Of a stretch of DNA of 64,000 nt, positions 25,596 through 35,212 are shown piece after piece (within the stretch, counting starts at the first letter, position 1; each line of letters opens with the position of its first letter). The notes under the pieces were generated by a model. That model was given only the letters and a program-made list of their open reading frames with translations, was not told the DNA's origin and ran no database searches. The position numbers and the translations under genes were made by a program. This DNA is from Geminicoccaceae bacterium (GTDB taxonomy: Bacteria > Pseudomonadota > Alphaproteobacteria > Geminicoccales > Geminicoccaceae), in contig JACKIN010000013.1 of assembly GCA_020638495.1 (NCBI GenBank), positions 48,773 to 112,772 on the forward strand. The letters are read 5' to 3'.

Positions 25596-26825
25596 ATGGG
25601 AGGCGCGTCGCCCTTGCGCATCGCACTGGTCGCGGGTTGCCCGTTTCCATGGCCGCGGGGCACCCCGGCGCGCATTCTCGGCATGGCGCAGGCGCTGCAT
25701 CAGGCCGGGCACGAGGTCCATGTGATCGCCTACCCGATCGGCGATCTGGACCAGCAATTGCCGTTCCCGGTGCATCGCAGCCTGGGCCTGCCGTTCTATC
25801 GACGCACCGCACCTGGTGCCGATCCCCTGCGGCTCGCCTGGTTTCTGCCGGCGCTGGCGGCCACCGTGGCGCGGGTGGTCGCCTGGCAGCGGATCGAGAT
25901 CGTGCATGCCCACCACTACGAGGGATTGCTCGCCGCCTGGCCCGCCAAGCGGCTGCACGGCGTGCCGGTGATCTACGATGCGCACACGACCCTGGCTGGC
26001 GAGCTGCCCTATTACCGTCTCGGCGTGCCGCGCCGCTGCACGACGGCAGTCGGTCGGTCCCTCGATAAGCGCCTGCCGAAGCTCGCCGATCACATCGTGG
26101 CGACGAGCCAGTACATCGCCGACGAGCTCGCCCGGGACGGCATGCCGACCGACCGGGTCACGGTGGTGGGCAACGGTATCGAGGATACTCTCGTCGCCGG
26201 TCCGGCGCCGGAGAGCCGGCCCGATGGAACCGGCGAGCGGATTGTCTACGCCGGCAATCTCGCCGGCTATCAGGGGATCGACACGCTGCTCGAGGCGTTC
26301 ACCCTGGTGGCGAAGGCCCGACCCGGCGCCAGGCTCACCCTCTTGACCGATTCGTCCTTCGACCGCTTCGCTCCGCTGGCAGAGCGGCTGGGCATCCAGG
26401 ACCGGATCGATATCGAGCCGCCGCCGCCGCCGCAGGCGCTCGGCCGTCGGCTCGCCGCCGCTTCGCTGCTCGTCAATCCCCGGGCCGAGTGCCCGGGCTA
26501 CCCGCTGAAGCTGCTCAACTACATGGCGGCGGGCCGGCCGATCGTCTCGTTTCGGGACTCCGCCAGGGGGCTGACCCAGGATCAGGATGCCTGGCTCGTC
26601 GACGAGCCCACGCCGGCGGCGCTGGCGCGGGGCATGCTCGCGGTGCTGGACCGGCCGGATCGCGGAGCGTCGCTCGGTCGGTCTGCCAGGGAGCGGGTGG
26701 TGGCGGAGCTGACCTGGTCGCGGGTGGTGGCCAATCTCGAGGGGCTCTACCGCCGCATGGTCGCGCACGAGCCGCCGCTGGCCGATCACAGGTCATCATC
26801 GGTAGGCGTCACCAGCGGCGACTAA
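25596..26825 (+). CDS. Glycosyltransferase family 4 protein
   Basis: The roughly 409-residue protein has the GT-B fold of GT4 enzymes: N-terminal LRIALVAGCPFPWPRGTPARILGMA, the central IVHAHHYEGLLAA and VIYDAHTT, then the C-terminal nucleotide-sugar domain with IVYAGNLAGYQGIDTLLEAF and the E-x7-E-like NPRAECPGYPLKLLNYMAAG. It should transfer a sugar to a lipid or polysaccharide acceptor in the cytoplasm. The start could be ATG 25596 or the TTG at 25614, which has GGAGG upstream. No other surface-sugar gene is adjacent. Confidence 0.88.
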   Translation: MGGASPLRIALVAGCPFPWPRGTPARILGMAQALHQAGHEVHVIAYPIGDLDQQLPFPVHRSLGLPFYRRTAPGADPLRLAWFLPALAATVARVVAWQRIEIVHAHHYEGLLAAWPAKRLHGVPVIYDAHTTLAGELPYYRLGVPRRCTTAVGRSLDKRLPKLADHIVATSQYIADELARDGMPTDRVTVVGNGIEDTLVAGPAPESRPDGTGERIVYAGNLAGYQGIDTLLEAFTLVAKARPGARLTLLTDSSFDRFAPLAERLGIQDRIDIEPPPPPQALGRRLAAASLLVNPRAECPGYPLKLLNYMAAGRPIVSFRDSARGLTQDQDAWLVDEPTPAALARGMLAVLDRPDRGASLGRSARERVVAELTWSRVVANLEGLYRRMVAHEPPLADHRSSSVGVTSGD

Positions 26826-26930
26826 GGAGCGTCGATGCTATCGTCCCGGCGGCGGATGCCCTAGAAGTCAGTCATTGAACGGCCACAAACGGAGAGTGGC
26901 GGGCTGGCGCGCCACACGGGGAGAGAGCGA

Positions 26931-27920
26931 ATGACGAAGAGCCTGGCACTCGGTCTTGCTGTTGCGCTGCTGGCGGGGACGGCGCTGACACCGGGGAACG
27001 GTGCGGCGCAGGGCGGCACCGTCTCGGTCTACACGGCGCACGCGCCCGAGATCTACAACGAGATCGTGCCGAAGTTCGAGGAGGCGACCGGCATCACCGT
27101 GTCGCTGGTCCAGGCCGGCTCGGGCGACATCGTGCAGCGGGCACGGGCCGAGGCGGCGAGCCCGCTCGCCGACGTCATCTGGTCGATCGGCGGCGAGGCT
27201 CTCGAGGCGAACAGCGATCTGCTCGAGCCCTATACGAGCTCGCACGACGCCGAGCTCGACCCGCTCTACAAGGTCGGCACCAACTGGCTGCCCTACACCG
27301 GCATCCCCATGGTGCTCGTGGTCAACACCGACATGGTCGCCGCGGACGACATGCCGGTGAGCTGGGCCGATCTGACCGATCCCAAGTGGAACCAGAAGGT
27401 CGCCTATGCCGGTGCCGACAGCTCGGGCTCGGCCTTCATGCAGCTCGCCACGATTCTCGACGTCTATGGCGAGGAGCAGGGCTGGGAGCTGTTCGGCGAG
27501 ATGATGAAGAACTTCATCGTCACCGGCAGCTCGGGGCGGGTGCCGCGCGGTGTCGCTGACGGCGAGTTCGCGGTCGGCCTGACGCTCGAGGAGGCGGCTC
27601 AGCGCTATGTCGCGGGCGGCGCCAATGTCGCCATCGTCTACCCGGAGCCTGCGACCTCGGCGCTGCCGGACGCGGTGGCCTTGGTCAAGGGTGGCCCCAA
27701 CCCGGATGCCGGCAAGCAGTTCATCGACTTCGTGCTGTCGAAGGAGATCCAGGAGTTCCTGGTGGAGCAGATGCAGCGCCGCTCGGTCCGGACCGACGTG
27801 GCGCAGCCGGAAGGCCTGCCCGGCCTGGATGAGATCGCCATCCAGAACTACGACATGGGTTGGGCAGGTGCCGAGCGCGAGAACATCATCAAGCGGTATC
27901 TCGGCATCCTGCGCCAGTGA
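26931..27920 (+). CDS. ABC transporter substrate-binding protein (iron(III)/phosphonate type)
   Basis: The 329-residue periplasmic protein has a signal peptide ending near GNGAAQG and a family 1/6 solute-binding fold (SVYTAHAPEIYNEIVPKFEEATG), as in FbpA/AfuA ferric-binding and 2-aminoethylphosphonate-binding proteins. The usual FbpA double-Tyr motif is not clearly present, so the ligand may not be ferric iron. It leads a three-gene importer with the ATPase and the fused permease. Confidence 0.88.
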   Translation: MTKSLALGLAVALLAGTALTPGNGAAQGGTVSVYTAHAPEIYNEIVPKFEEATGITVSLVQAGSGDIVQRARAEAASPLADVIWSIGGEALEANSDLLEPYTSSHDAELDPLYKVGTNWLPYTGIPMVLVVNTDMVAADDMPVSWADLTDPKWNQKVAYAGADSSGSAFMQLATILDVYGEEQGWELFGEMMKNFIVTGSSGRVPRGVADGEFAVGLTLEEAAQRYVAGGANVAIVYPEPATSALPDAVALVKGGPNPDAGKQFIDFVLSKEIQEFLVEQMQRRSVRTDVAQPEGLPGLDEIAIQNYDMGWAGAERENIIKRYLGILRQ

Positions 27921-27957
27921 GCCTGGCGGATTCGAGCCGGTTGCCCGCCTCGCCCTG

Positions 27958-29052
27958 ATGGCGGCGATCGGCATTGTCGGGCTGGTCAAGCGCTTTGGTG
28001 CGGTCACCGCCATCGAGGCGCTCGATCTGGAGGTCGGCGCCGGGGAGTTCTTCACGCTCCTCGGCCCGTCCGGCTGCGGCAAGACCACGCTCCTGCGCAT
28101 CATCGCCGGCTTCGAGCGGCAGAACGCGGGCGATCTCCAGGTCGGCGGCCGGCTCGCGAACGACATCCCGGCGCACCAGCGCGACATGGGGATGGTCTTC
28201 CAGAACTACGCCATCTTTCCGCACATGTCGGTCTTCGACAACGTCGCCTACGGCCTGAGGCAGCGCCGTTTCAATCGCGGCGAGATCGGGGCGAAGGTGA
28301 GCCGGGCTCTCGATCTGGTTCGGCTCGGGGGCTACGAGCGCCGCTTTCCGGACCAGCTCTCGGGCGGCCAGAAGCAGCGCGTGGTCCTGGCCCGCGCCCT
28401 CGTCATCGAGCCCCAGGTCCTGCTCATGGACGAGCCCCTTTCGGCGCTCGACGCCAAGGTCAGGGTCGGGCTCCGGCGGGACATCCGCCTGGTCCAGCAG
28501 GAGCTCGGCATCACCACGCTCTATGTGACCCACGACCAGGAGGAGGCGCTCGTCGTCTCCGACCGGATCATGGTGATGGAGGCTGGTGAGATCCGCCAGC
28601 TCGGCAGCCCGCGCGAGGTCTACGAGGACCCGGCCAATCTCTTCGTCGCCACCTTCATCGGCACGAGCAACCTGCTCGACGGCCGGGTCGATCGGTCGGG
28701 TGGCGGAAGTGTCGCGCTGGCCCTCGGCGCACGGCTCGACCTGCCGGATCTGCAGGCTGCCGACGGCACCGAGCTTCACCTGGCGCTGCGTCCCGAGCAC
28801 CTCACGGTTCTCGATGACGGGCCGGTGCCGGAAGGGCTGGTGGCTCTGGAGGGCATAGTCGAGCTCGTCAGCTACCTGGGCTCGCAGTCGCGGATCGCCG
28901 TCCGGATCCCCGGCGTCGCCGAGGTGGTGGAGGTCGAGGCGCCGAGCGCTGCACCCGCCAGCGCCCTGCCGTCGGGACGGCCGGTGCGCCTGGGGTTTCG
29001 CCCCGAGTCGGCGTTCCTCTTCGCTGCGGCCAGTGGCGAGCGGGTCCGCTGA
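27958..29052 (+). CDS. ABC transporter ATP-binding protein (FbpC/PotA type)
   Basis: The 364-residue ATPase has Walker A GPSGCGKTT, signature LSGGQKQRVVLARAL, Walker B LLMDEPLSALD and the H-loop YVTHDQEEAL. A C-terminal TOBE regulatory region follows, typical of importers of the iron, sulfate or polyamine classes. Its ATG lies 37 bases past the binding-protein stop. Confidence 0.93.
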   Translation: MAAIGIVGLVKRFGAVTAIEALDLEVGAGEFFTLLGPSGCGKTTLLRIIAGFERQNAGDLQVGGRLANDIPAHQRDMGMVFQNYAIFPHMSVFDNVAYGLRQRRFNRGEIGAKVSRALDLVRLGGYERRFPDQLSGGQKQRVVLARALVIEPQVLLMDEPLSALDAKVRVGLRRDIRLVQQELGITTLYVTHDQEEALVVSDRIMVMEAGEIRQLGSPREVYEDPANLFVATFIGTSNLLDGRVDRSGGGSVALALGARLDLPDLQAADGTELHLALRPEHLTVLDDGPVPEGLVALEGIVELVSYLGSQSRIAVRIPGVAEVVEVEAPSAAPASALPSGRPVRLGFRPESAFLFAAASGERVR

Positions 29053-29055
29053 GCT

Positions 29056-30732
29056 ATGGCCGCCCGGAGGAAGGTGGCGTCGGCCGGGCTGCGTCTCCCC
29101 GATCTCTGGACGGTGCTGACACTGGCAGCACTCGCCGTGCTCGCGATCTTCGTGCTCTGGCCGCTCGCCAATGTCTTCACCGCCAGCTTCTACGGCGAGT
29201 TCAGCGGCAGCCTCGGGCTCGAGAACTACGCCACCTTCTTCGGCTCCGGCTATTTCCGTCGTGCTCTCTGGCACAGCCTCTTCACCTCGGCCATGGGCAC
29301 GCTGCTGGCTCTGGCACTGGGCCTGCCGCTCGCGGTCATCGCCGCCCGCTATGATTTCGTGGGCAAGGCGGCGTTGCGCGTGCTCGTCCTCCTTTCGCTC
29401 ATCTCGCCACCCTTCATCGGCGCCTATGCCTGGATCATGCTGCTCGGCCGGCAGGGGCTGGTGACCCAGGCCCTGGCCGGGATCGGCATCGGCCTGCCGA
29501 CCATCTATGGCGCCCCCGGGATCATCCTCGTCACGGCGCTCAACCTCTACCCGCTCGTCTTCCTCCTGGTTCACGGTGCCCTGCTGCGGATCGACCGCTC
29601 GCTCGAGGAGGCGTCGCTCGGCCTCGGTCGCACGCGTTTCCAGACCTTCCGCAGCATCACCCTGCCGCTCACCTTGCCGGCCATGGCGACGGGTGCCTTG
29701 CTGGTCTTTCTCGGCGTGCTCTCGGATTTCGGCACGCCGGCGCTGCTCGGCGAGAACTATCCGGTGCTGGCGACCCTGGCCTTCACGCTCTTTCTCTCCG
29801 AGATCGGCGGCAACCCGGCCATGGCGTCGACCACGAGCGTGGTGCTGGTCACGGTTGCCCTCGTGCTCATCCTGCTGCAGCGCTGGGTCGCGTCGCGGCG
29901 CAATTATGCCACCGACGCCATCAACCGGCCCGAGATCCTGCGCATGGCGGGCTGGCAGCGGTTCGCCTTTCCCGCCTTCGCCTGGGGCCTGATGGCGATC
30001 GCCAACCTGCCGCTCGTGATCATCGTCTACACCTCGTTCCTCGAGACCTCGGGCCCGGTTTTCCTCCAGTCCTTCTCGCTCGACAGCTACCGGCAGGTCT
30101 TCCATCTGGTGCGCGGGGCGATCGTCAACAGCTTCGCCTTCTCCGGCATGGCGCTGGCGCTGATCGTGGTGACCGGCAGCGTGGTCGGCTACATCATCAG
30201 CCGTCGCGACACGATGCTCACCCGCGTGCTCGATACAGCCCTGATGATCCCCTACGTCATTCCGGGCACCGTGCTCGGCATCGGCTTCATCACCGCCTTC
30301 AACCAGCCACCGATCTGGATCACCGGCACGGTGGCCATCATCGTCGCCGCCTACTTCATCCGCCGGCTGCCCTACATGGTCCGCGCCTGCGCGTCCTACG
30401 TCTACCAGATCGACCGGTCGGTCGAGGAAGCGTCGATCAATCTGGGCGCCCCGCCGGGCAAGACCTTCATGAAGATCATGCTGCCCCTCATGGCGCCGGG
30501 CATCCTCGCCGGGGCCGTGCTCGCCTGGGTCGAGGTCATCAACGAACTCTCGGCCACGGTCGTGCTCTACACCGGCACCACCTCGACCATGCCGATCGCG
30601 ACCTACAGCCAGGTCCTGGCCGGCTCCTATGGTCCGGCCGCCGCCGTCGCCAGCCTGCTGATTCTCGCGACCACTCTCTCGCTGGTGCTCTTCACCGTGA
30701 TCGGTGGCAGCGACCGCGAGCTCACGGTCTGA
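29056..30732 (+). CDS. ABC transporter permease, fused double domain (FbpB type)
   Basis: The 558-residue protein contains two copies of the importer permease domain, about 12 membrane segments, and two EAA loops (EEASLGLGRTRFQTF and EEASINLGAPPGKTF). Such fused permeases belong to ferric-iron (FbpB/AfuB) and related systems. It starts three bases after the ATPase stop. Confidence 0.93.
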   Translation: MAARRKVASAGLRLPDLWTVLTLAALAVLAIFVLWPLANVFTASFYGEFSGSLGLENYATFFGSGYFRRALWHSLFTSAMGTLLALALGLPLAVIAARYDFVGKAALRVLVLLSLISPPFIGAYAWIMLLGRQGLVTQALAGIGIGLPTIYGAPGIILVTALNLYPLVFLLVHGALLRIDRSLEEASLGLGRTRFQTFRSITLPLTLPAMATGALLVFLGVLSDFGTPALLGENYPVLATLAFTLFLSEIGGNPAMASTTSVVLVTVALVLILLQRWVASRRNYATDAINRPEILRMAGWQRFAFPAFAWGLMAIANLPLVIIVYTSFLETSGPVFLQSFSLDSYRQVFHLVRGAIVNSFAFSGMALALIVVTGSVVGYIISRRDTMLTRVLDTALMIPYVIPGTVLGIGFITAFNQPPIWITGTVAIIVAAYFIRRLPYMVRACASYVYQIDRSVEEASINLGAPPGKTFMKIMLPLMAPGILAGAVLAWVEVINELSATVVLYTGTTSTMPIATYSQVLAGSYGPAAAVASLLILATTLSLVLFTVIGGSDRELTV

Positions 30733-30738
30733 CCGGTC

Positions 30739-31734
30739 ATGCGCATCGAAGGTTTCACCGAGGGCAAGAATCTCGACGATCCGGGCGCCAACGAGGACCA
30801 GTTCCTGATCCTGCCGGGACGTGGCTACGCGGTGATCGACGGGGTCACCGACCGCACCGGCGAGCGCTATGACGGCATGCTGGCGGGCCGCCTCGCCGGG
30901 CTCGTCGTGCGTGATGCGGCCGCCGCCTTCCTGCTCGACCCGGCCGAGCGGGCATGTGTGCCCGAGCGGCTGGTGGCGCACATCACCGCGGCGATCCAGG
31001 CGGCCTATGCCCAGCACGGCATCGGCGAGATCGCCAGAGAGCGGCCGGCGCGGCGCTTCGGCGCCACCCTGGCATTGGCGGCACATGCTGGCGAAGTCCT
31101 GCGCATCATCCTCGTCGGGGACAGCGGCGTGCGCTTCAACGGCGACGAGCTGGTCACGGTCGATTCCGGTCTCGACCTGGTGACGGCCGGCATCCGCCAA
31201 GCCGCCTGGCAGCACCTCGTGGCCGCGGGCGCCGACCACGCCGAATGCGCCCGCGTCTCGCGCGCCTGCGTCTTCAACGGTCTCGCCCGACTGCACCCGG
31301 GGATGCGGCCCTGGCTCAACGAGGCCGCGCTCGCGGACCTGCGCCAACGCTACCTCGCCGGGGCCGGGCAGCGCTTCGCCCATGTCCCGCAAGACGACAT
31401 CCAGCTCTTGGTCGATGGCGGCATCATCGAGGGGCAGGGGCTCTTCCAGAACAACACGAAGAGCCCCTTGAGCTACTGCGTGCTCGACGGCTTTCCCGTG
31501 CCGATGGACCTCGTGCGGGTGATCGATCGGCCGCTGACCGGCCTCGCCACGCTCGAGCTCTTCACGGATGGCTATTTCAGCGCCGGCGCCGAGCCCACGG
31601 TTGCCGCCTGGGAGGCGGCGTTCCTGGAGGTCGAGCGCACCGACCCGGACAAGCTCGACGTCTATCCTTCGGTCAAGGGCACTGTCGGCCGCGTTCGCGC
31701 CGACGACAGGACGGTGCTCATCGTCGGCTTTTGA
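30739..31734 (+). CDS. PP2C-like serine/threonine phosphatase family protein
   Basis: The 331-residue protein carries the motifs of PPM/PP2C phosphatases: N-E-D-Q (GANEDQFLI, near residue 19), VIDGVTDRTGERYDG (metal Asp and Gly), IILVGDSGVRF, LFTDGYF and the closing RADDRTVLIV. All metal-binding acids seem present, so it may be active on a phosphoprotein or small phosphate. It begins six bases after the ABC permease stop, an unusual partner for an importer; it may instead be a separate function carried in the same transcript. Confidence 0.75.
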   Translation: MRIEGFTEGKNLDDPGANEDQFLILPGRGYAVIDGVTDRTGERYDGMLAGRLAGLVVRDAAAAFLLDPAERACVPERLVAHITAAIQAAYAQHGIGEIARERPARRFGATLALAAHAGEVLRIILVGDSGVRFNGDELVTVDSGLDLVTAGIRQAAWQHLVAAGADHAECARVSRACVFNGLARLHPGMRPWLNEAALADLRQRYLAGAGQRFAHVPQDDIQLLVDGGIIEGQGLFQNNTKSPLSYCVLDGFPVPMDLVRVIDRPLTGLATLELFTDGYFSAGAEPTVAAWEAAFLEVERTDPDKLDVYPSVKGTVGRVRADDRTVLIVGF

Positions 31735-31743
31735 GGCGGCCGT

Positions 31744-34700
31744 TCAAGCATCCAGCTCGGCGAGCAGCGTCGTGGCCTCGCGCAGGTCCCGGGTGTCGAA
31801 TCCCTCGGTGAAGCCGGCGAGGCAGGCAGCGAGCAAGGTGGCGTCCCTTTCGGGCTCGCCCAGCTTCGCCCGGAGACGGGTGAGGTCCATCGCGGCGCGC
31901 AGCTCGAGCATCTGCGCCTCCTGTCGGCGGGCGACTTCGAGCGCTGCCTCGAGGGTCGCCAGGGCCGCCGCCGTGTCGCCCCGGTCGCGCTCGCAGAGCG
32001 CGCGCCGGCGCAGCACCTCGGCCTCCATCCAGCGGGCCCCGCCCGCCTCGAGGAGACGCACGGCCTCGGCCAGCCGGTCCCGCGCCGCGTCGTGCTGGCC
32101 CTGGCGGCGCAGCGCGTCGCCGAGGAGGCTCAACGTGTAGGCCTTGAAAACGCCGCTGCCGGACTCGGTGACCTTGGCAAGCGCCTTCTCGATCGCCTCG
32201 ATGGCCGATGCCGGAGTGCCGTGATCGAGCACGAGACGGGCGCGACAGACCGCGCCGAACGCCAGCCAGGTGCCGAAGCCCTGCTCGCCGGCGTGGTCGA
32301 GCGTCAGGGCCACCGCCCGTTCGGCCGCCTCGGGCTCGCCCGCCTCCAGCGCCAGCATGGCGTTCCAGTTGAGGGCGTAGTTGATGCTGAAGGAATGGCC
32401 GAGCCGATGGGCGAGGGCGAGGCTTTCGTCGAGCAGGTGCCGGGCCTGGTCGGCATAGCCCATGTACCAGAGGGTCAAGGCGCCGCGGCAGCCGCAGACC
32501 ACGCCCGGGTCCTGGCCGTAGAGCGCCAGATGGCGCGGGTGCTGGTCGATCGTGTAGCGCCGGCGGGCGGCCTCGAGATGATGGCGGGCGAGCGGCAGCT
32601 CGCCGCGCCAGGAATGGGTGATGCCGAGCGCGTAGTCGGCCTCGACGGCGAGCGTCGAGTCGTCCAGCCCGCTCGCCAGCTCGGCCAGCCGGCGGGCCAG
32701 GGCGAGCGCCTCGTCCGCGCTGCCCGACACGGCCGCCTGGATGGTCAGCCCGAGGACGATCGGGAACTCGGCGAGGCGGAGCCCGGCCGCGCGGCAGCGC
32801 TCGAGCGCCCGGCTGTAGACCTCCTTCGTCGAGAGGCTCGCATGGCCTTCGATGGCGGCCTGCACCTTGCCCAGCATGGTCAGGGACTCGACCTCGCGCC
32901 GGTCGCGCGAGGCGCCCGCCGGCAGCGTCTCGATCAGCCGCAGCGAGCGCTCGAGATAGCGGCGGGCCTCGCGATTGGCGGCCTTGTCGTTGGCGAGATC
33001 GGCGGCCCGCATGTAGTAGTCGATCGCCGCCTCCGTGCGCCCGGCCTGCTCCAGATGGTGCGCCACCGTCTGCGGCTCGGCCTGGGCACGCTCCGGGAAG
33101 CGGCCGAGCAGGGCTTCGGCGATCCGCTCGTGCAGGAGCGCGCGAGGGCCGCGCAGGAGCGACTGGTAGGCGACGTCCTGGACCAGCGCGTGCTTGAAGA
33201 GGAAGCGGTCGCCGCGGCGAAAGACGAGCTCGGCGCCGACCAGGCGGTAGAGCGCCTCGTCGAGGCCGGCCCTGGCCTCGCCAGCGGCGGCCTCGAGAAG
33301 GTCGTGATCGAACTCGCGGCCGATGCAGGCGGCTATTTGCGCCACCTCCTTGACGGCGTCGAGGCGCTCGAGGCGGGCCATCAGCGAATCCTGCAGCGAG
33401 GCCGGAACGCTGGCGACATCGCCGCCCCGCTCGAGGGTGGCCCTGGTCATCTCCTCGATATAGAGGGGCACGCCGTCGGTGCGGGCGAGGATCGTCGCGA
33501 CCATGTCGTCGGGCAGCCGGTCGCTGCCGGCCAGCCGCTCGACGACCTTCAGGGCGGCAGCCTTGCCGAGCCGGTTCAGGGTTACGGCCGTGAGGTGCGG
33601 ATGGCCCGTGAGGCGCGGCTGGTCCTCCGGCCGCGAGGTCAAGAGGAGCAGCACCCTTGCCTCGTCGATCCGGCCGAGGATGCGCTCGACCAGCTCGAGC
33701 GAGGTCGGGTCGATCCAGTGCAGATCCTCGAACAGCATCAGCACCGGCGAGCGCCGGGCGAGCTGCTCGAGGCGCCTCACCAGGATCTCGATCACGAGCT
33801 CGCGCCGCCTGGCTGCGCTCGTCCGGGCAGGAGGCGCGGTCCCGTCGATGTCGAGCAGCTCGGCCAGCAGCGGCAGCGCATCGCCGAGCTCGCGATCGGC
33901 GTCACCGAGAAGCTCGCCGAGCCGGTGCAGCCGTGCCGTGTGGTCGGGCAGCCGTTCGAGGTCGGCCTCGGCGACGAGCTGGCGACGCACCGGCCAGAGT
34001 GGGCTATCGCCCTGCTGCGGCGACGTCTGGTAGCGCAGAATCCGCGCGCCATCCGCCACTGCTCGCTCGATCAATGCCGCGGCGATTCTGGACTTGCCGA
34101 TGCCCGGCTCGCCGATCAGCAGCACGGCCTGGCCTTCGCCTTCCTTGGCGCGCTCCCACCGCTCGACGAGCAGCGCCAGCTCCAGTTCGCGGCCGACCAT
34201 CGGCGACAGCTTGCGGGCATGCTGCGCCTCGAAGCGGTTGAGCTGCAGCTGTTCGCCCCTGACCCTGAAGACCGGCACCGGCTTCGGCAGCCCCTTGACG
34301 AGCTGCTCGCCCAGGGGCTCGAGATCGAAGGTATCGCCGACCAACTCGCACGTGTCGGCGGCAATGACGACATGGCCGGGCTGGGCGATGCCCTGAAGCC
34401 GGGCCGCGAGATTGGGTGTGCCGCCGGCGAGGCTGTCGGCGTCGCCGCGCTGTCCGTCGACGACGACCATGCCGGTGGCGATGCCGATCCGGCCGGCGAG
34501 CGGGGTGTTGCCGGGTGCCTGGAGGCGGCCGACGGCGGCGATGACGGCGAGGCCGGCACGAATCGACCGTTCGGCTGCGTCCTCGAGTGCGCGCGGCCAG
34601 CCGAAGCAGGCGATCACCCCATCACCCGGAAAGCCGGCGACATGCCCGCCGAAGGCCTCGACCTCCCGCCGTACGGCGGCCCGATAAGTCTGCAGCAGCT

Positions 34701-35049
34701 CGTGCATGTCCTCGGCGTCGAGTCCGACGGCGATCGCGGTCGAGTCGACCAGATCCACGAACATCACAGTGAGTTGTCGCCGTTCGGCTAGGGCTCCGGC
34801 CGCGGGGGCGGATTCCGGAACAGGCGCCGGCGGGATCTCGACGTTGCCGTTGCGACCGAGGCGGTGCAGTAGCTCGATCCGGCTCGACACTTCCAGCTTG
34901 CGGTAGATGGTATTGAGGTGGGTGCGGACGGTCGCCGGCGAGATCTCGAGATCGCGCGCGATCTCCTTGTAGCTCAGACCGTCGACATAAAGCCGCGCGA
35001 TCTGGTCCTCGCGAATGCTCAATTCGGCGCCGACTTCACCGGCTGCCAA
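31744..35049 (-). CDS. Large regulator: LuxR-type HTH, class III cyclase, AAA ATPase and TPR
   Basis: The 1101-residue protein has, in order: a LuxR/GerE helix-turn-helix at about 10-66 (LSYKEIARDLEISPATVRTHLNTIYRKL), a class III cyclase domain at about 90-265 with both metal aspartates (D99 in MFVDLVDST, D143 in FPGDGVIACF), an AAA/STAND ATPase with Walker A GEPGIGKS at 313-320, and a long helical TPR-like C-terminus. Cyclase-AAA-TPR proteins are common, but an N-terminal DNA-binding domain on them is less so. It would join ATP-driven signal sensing, cyclic nucleotide output and transcription control in one chain. It is divergent from the FAD oxidoreductase gene. Confidence 0.9.
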   Translation of the reverse strand: MAAGEVGAELSIREDQIARLYVDGLSYKEIARDLEISPATVRTHLNTIYRKLEVSSRIELLHRLGRNGNVEIPPAPVPESAPAAGALAERRQLTVMFVDLVDSTAIAVGLDAEDMHELLQTYRAAVRREVEAFGGHVAGFPGDGVIACFGWPRALEDAAERSIRAGLAVIAAVGRLQAPGNTPLAGRIGIATGMVVVDGQRGDADSLAGGTPNLAARLQGIAQPGHVVIAADTCELVGDTFDLEPLGEQLVKGLPKPVPVFRVRGEQLQLNRFEAQHARKLSPMVGRELELALLVERWERAKEGEGQAVLLIGEPGIGKSRIAAALIERAVADGARILRYQTSPQQGDSPLWPVRRQLVAEADLERLPDHTARLHRLGELLGDADRELGDALPLLAELLDIDGTAPPARTSAARRRELVIEILVRRLEQLARRSPVLMLFEDLHWIDPTSLELVERILGRIDEARVLLLLTSRPEDQPRLTGHPHLTAVTLNRLGKAAALKVVERLAGSDRLPDDMVATILARTDGVPLYIEEMTRATLERGGDVASVPASLQDSLMARLERLDAVKEVAQIAACIGREFDHDLLEAAAGEARAGLDEALYRLVGAELVFRRGDRFLFKHALVQDVAYQSLLRGPRALLHERIAEALLGRFPERAQAEPQTVAHHLEQAGRTEAAIDYYMRAADLANDKAANREARRYLERSLRLIETLPAGASRDRREVESLTMLGKVQAAIEGHASLSTKEVYSRALERCRAAGLRLAEFPIVLGLTIQAAVSGSADEALALARRLAELASGLDDSTLAVEADYALGITHSWRGELPLARHHLEAARRRYTIDQHPRHLALYGQDPGVVCGCRGALTLWYMGYADQARHLLDESLALAHRLGHSFSINYALNWNAMLALEAGEPEAAERAVALTLDHAGEQGFGTWLAFGAVCRARLVLDHGTPASAIEAIEKALAKVTESGSGVFKAYTLSLLGDALRRQGQHDAARDRLAEAVRLLEAGGARWMEAEVLRRRALCERDRGDTAAALATLEAALEVARRQEAQMLELRAAMDLTRLRAKLGEPERDATLLAACLAGFTEGFDTRDLREATTLLAELDA

Positions 35050-35212
35050 TCGCGATTCCCCCGGATTGTCGAGACCTGACGGCCATACCCGACTATTCGG
35101 CGCACAGGCGACCTACGTCATCGAGGCGCCGCTTTCTACGCTACCTGACCGATACCACGCGCCGGCCGGCGATGCCAGCTTGGGCCTCACACGCATGGCA
35201 AGGGAGAATACC

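Noticed and set aside
25153..25596. 147-residue open frame in the long gap before the glycosyltransferase
   Set aside because: No family resemblance, no ribosome site and no coding pattern different from the surrounding intergenic DNA.
27889..31392. Open frame of 1167 codons antisense to the iron-type ABC operon
   Set aside because: It is a GC-rich shadow: composition is Arg/Gly/Asp/Glu-rich and low in information, while the other strand encodes four recognisable proteins.
32092..34791. Open frame of 899 codons antisense to the HTH-cyclase regulator
   Set aside because: Shadow of a strongly coding gene on the other strand, with no recognisable domain.
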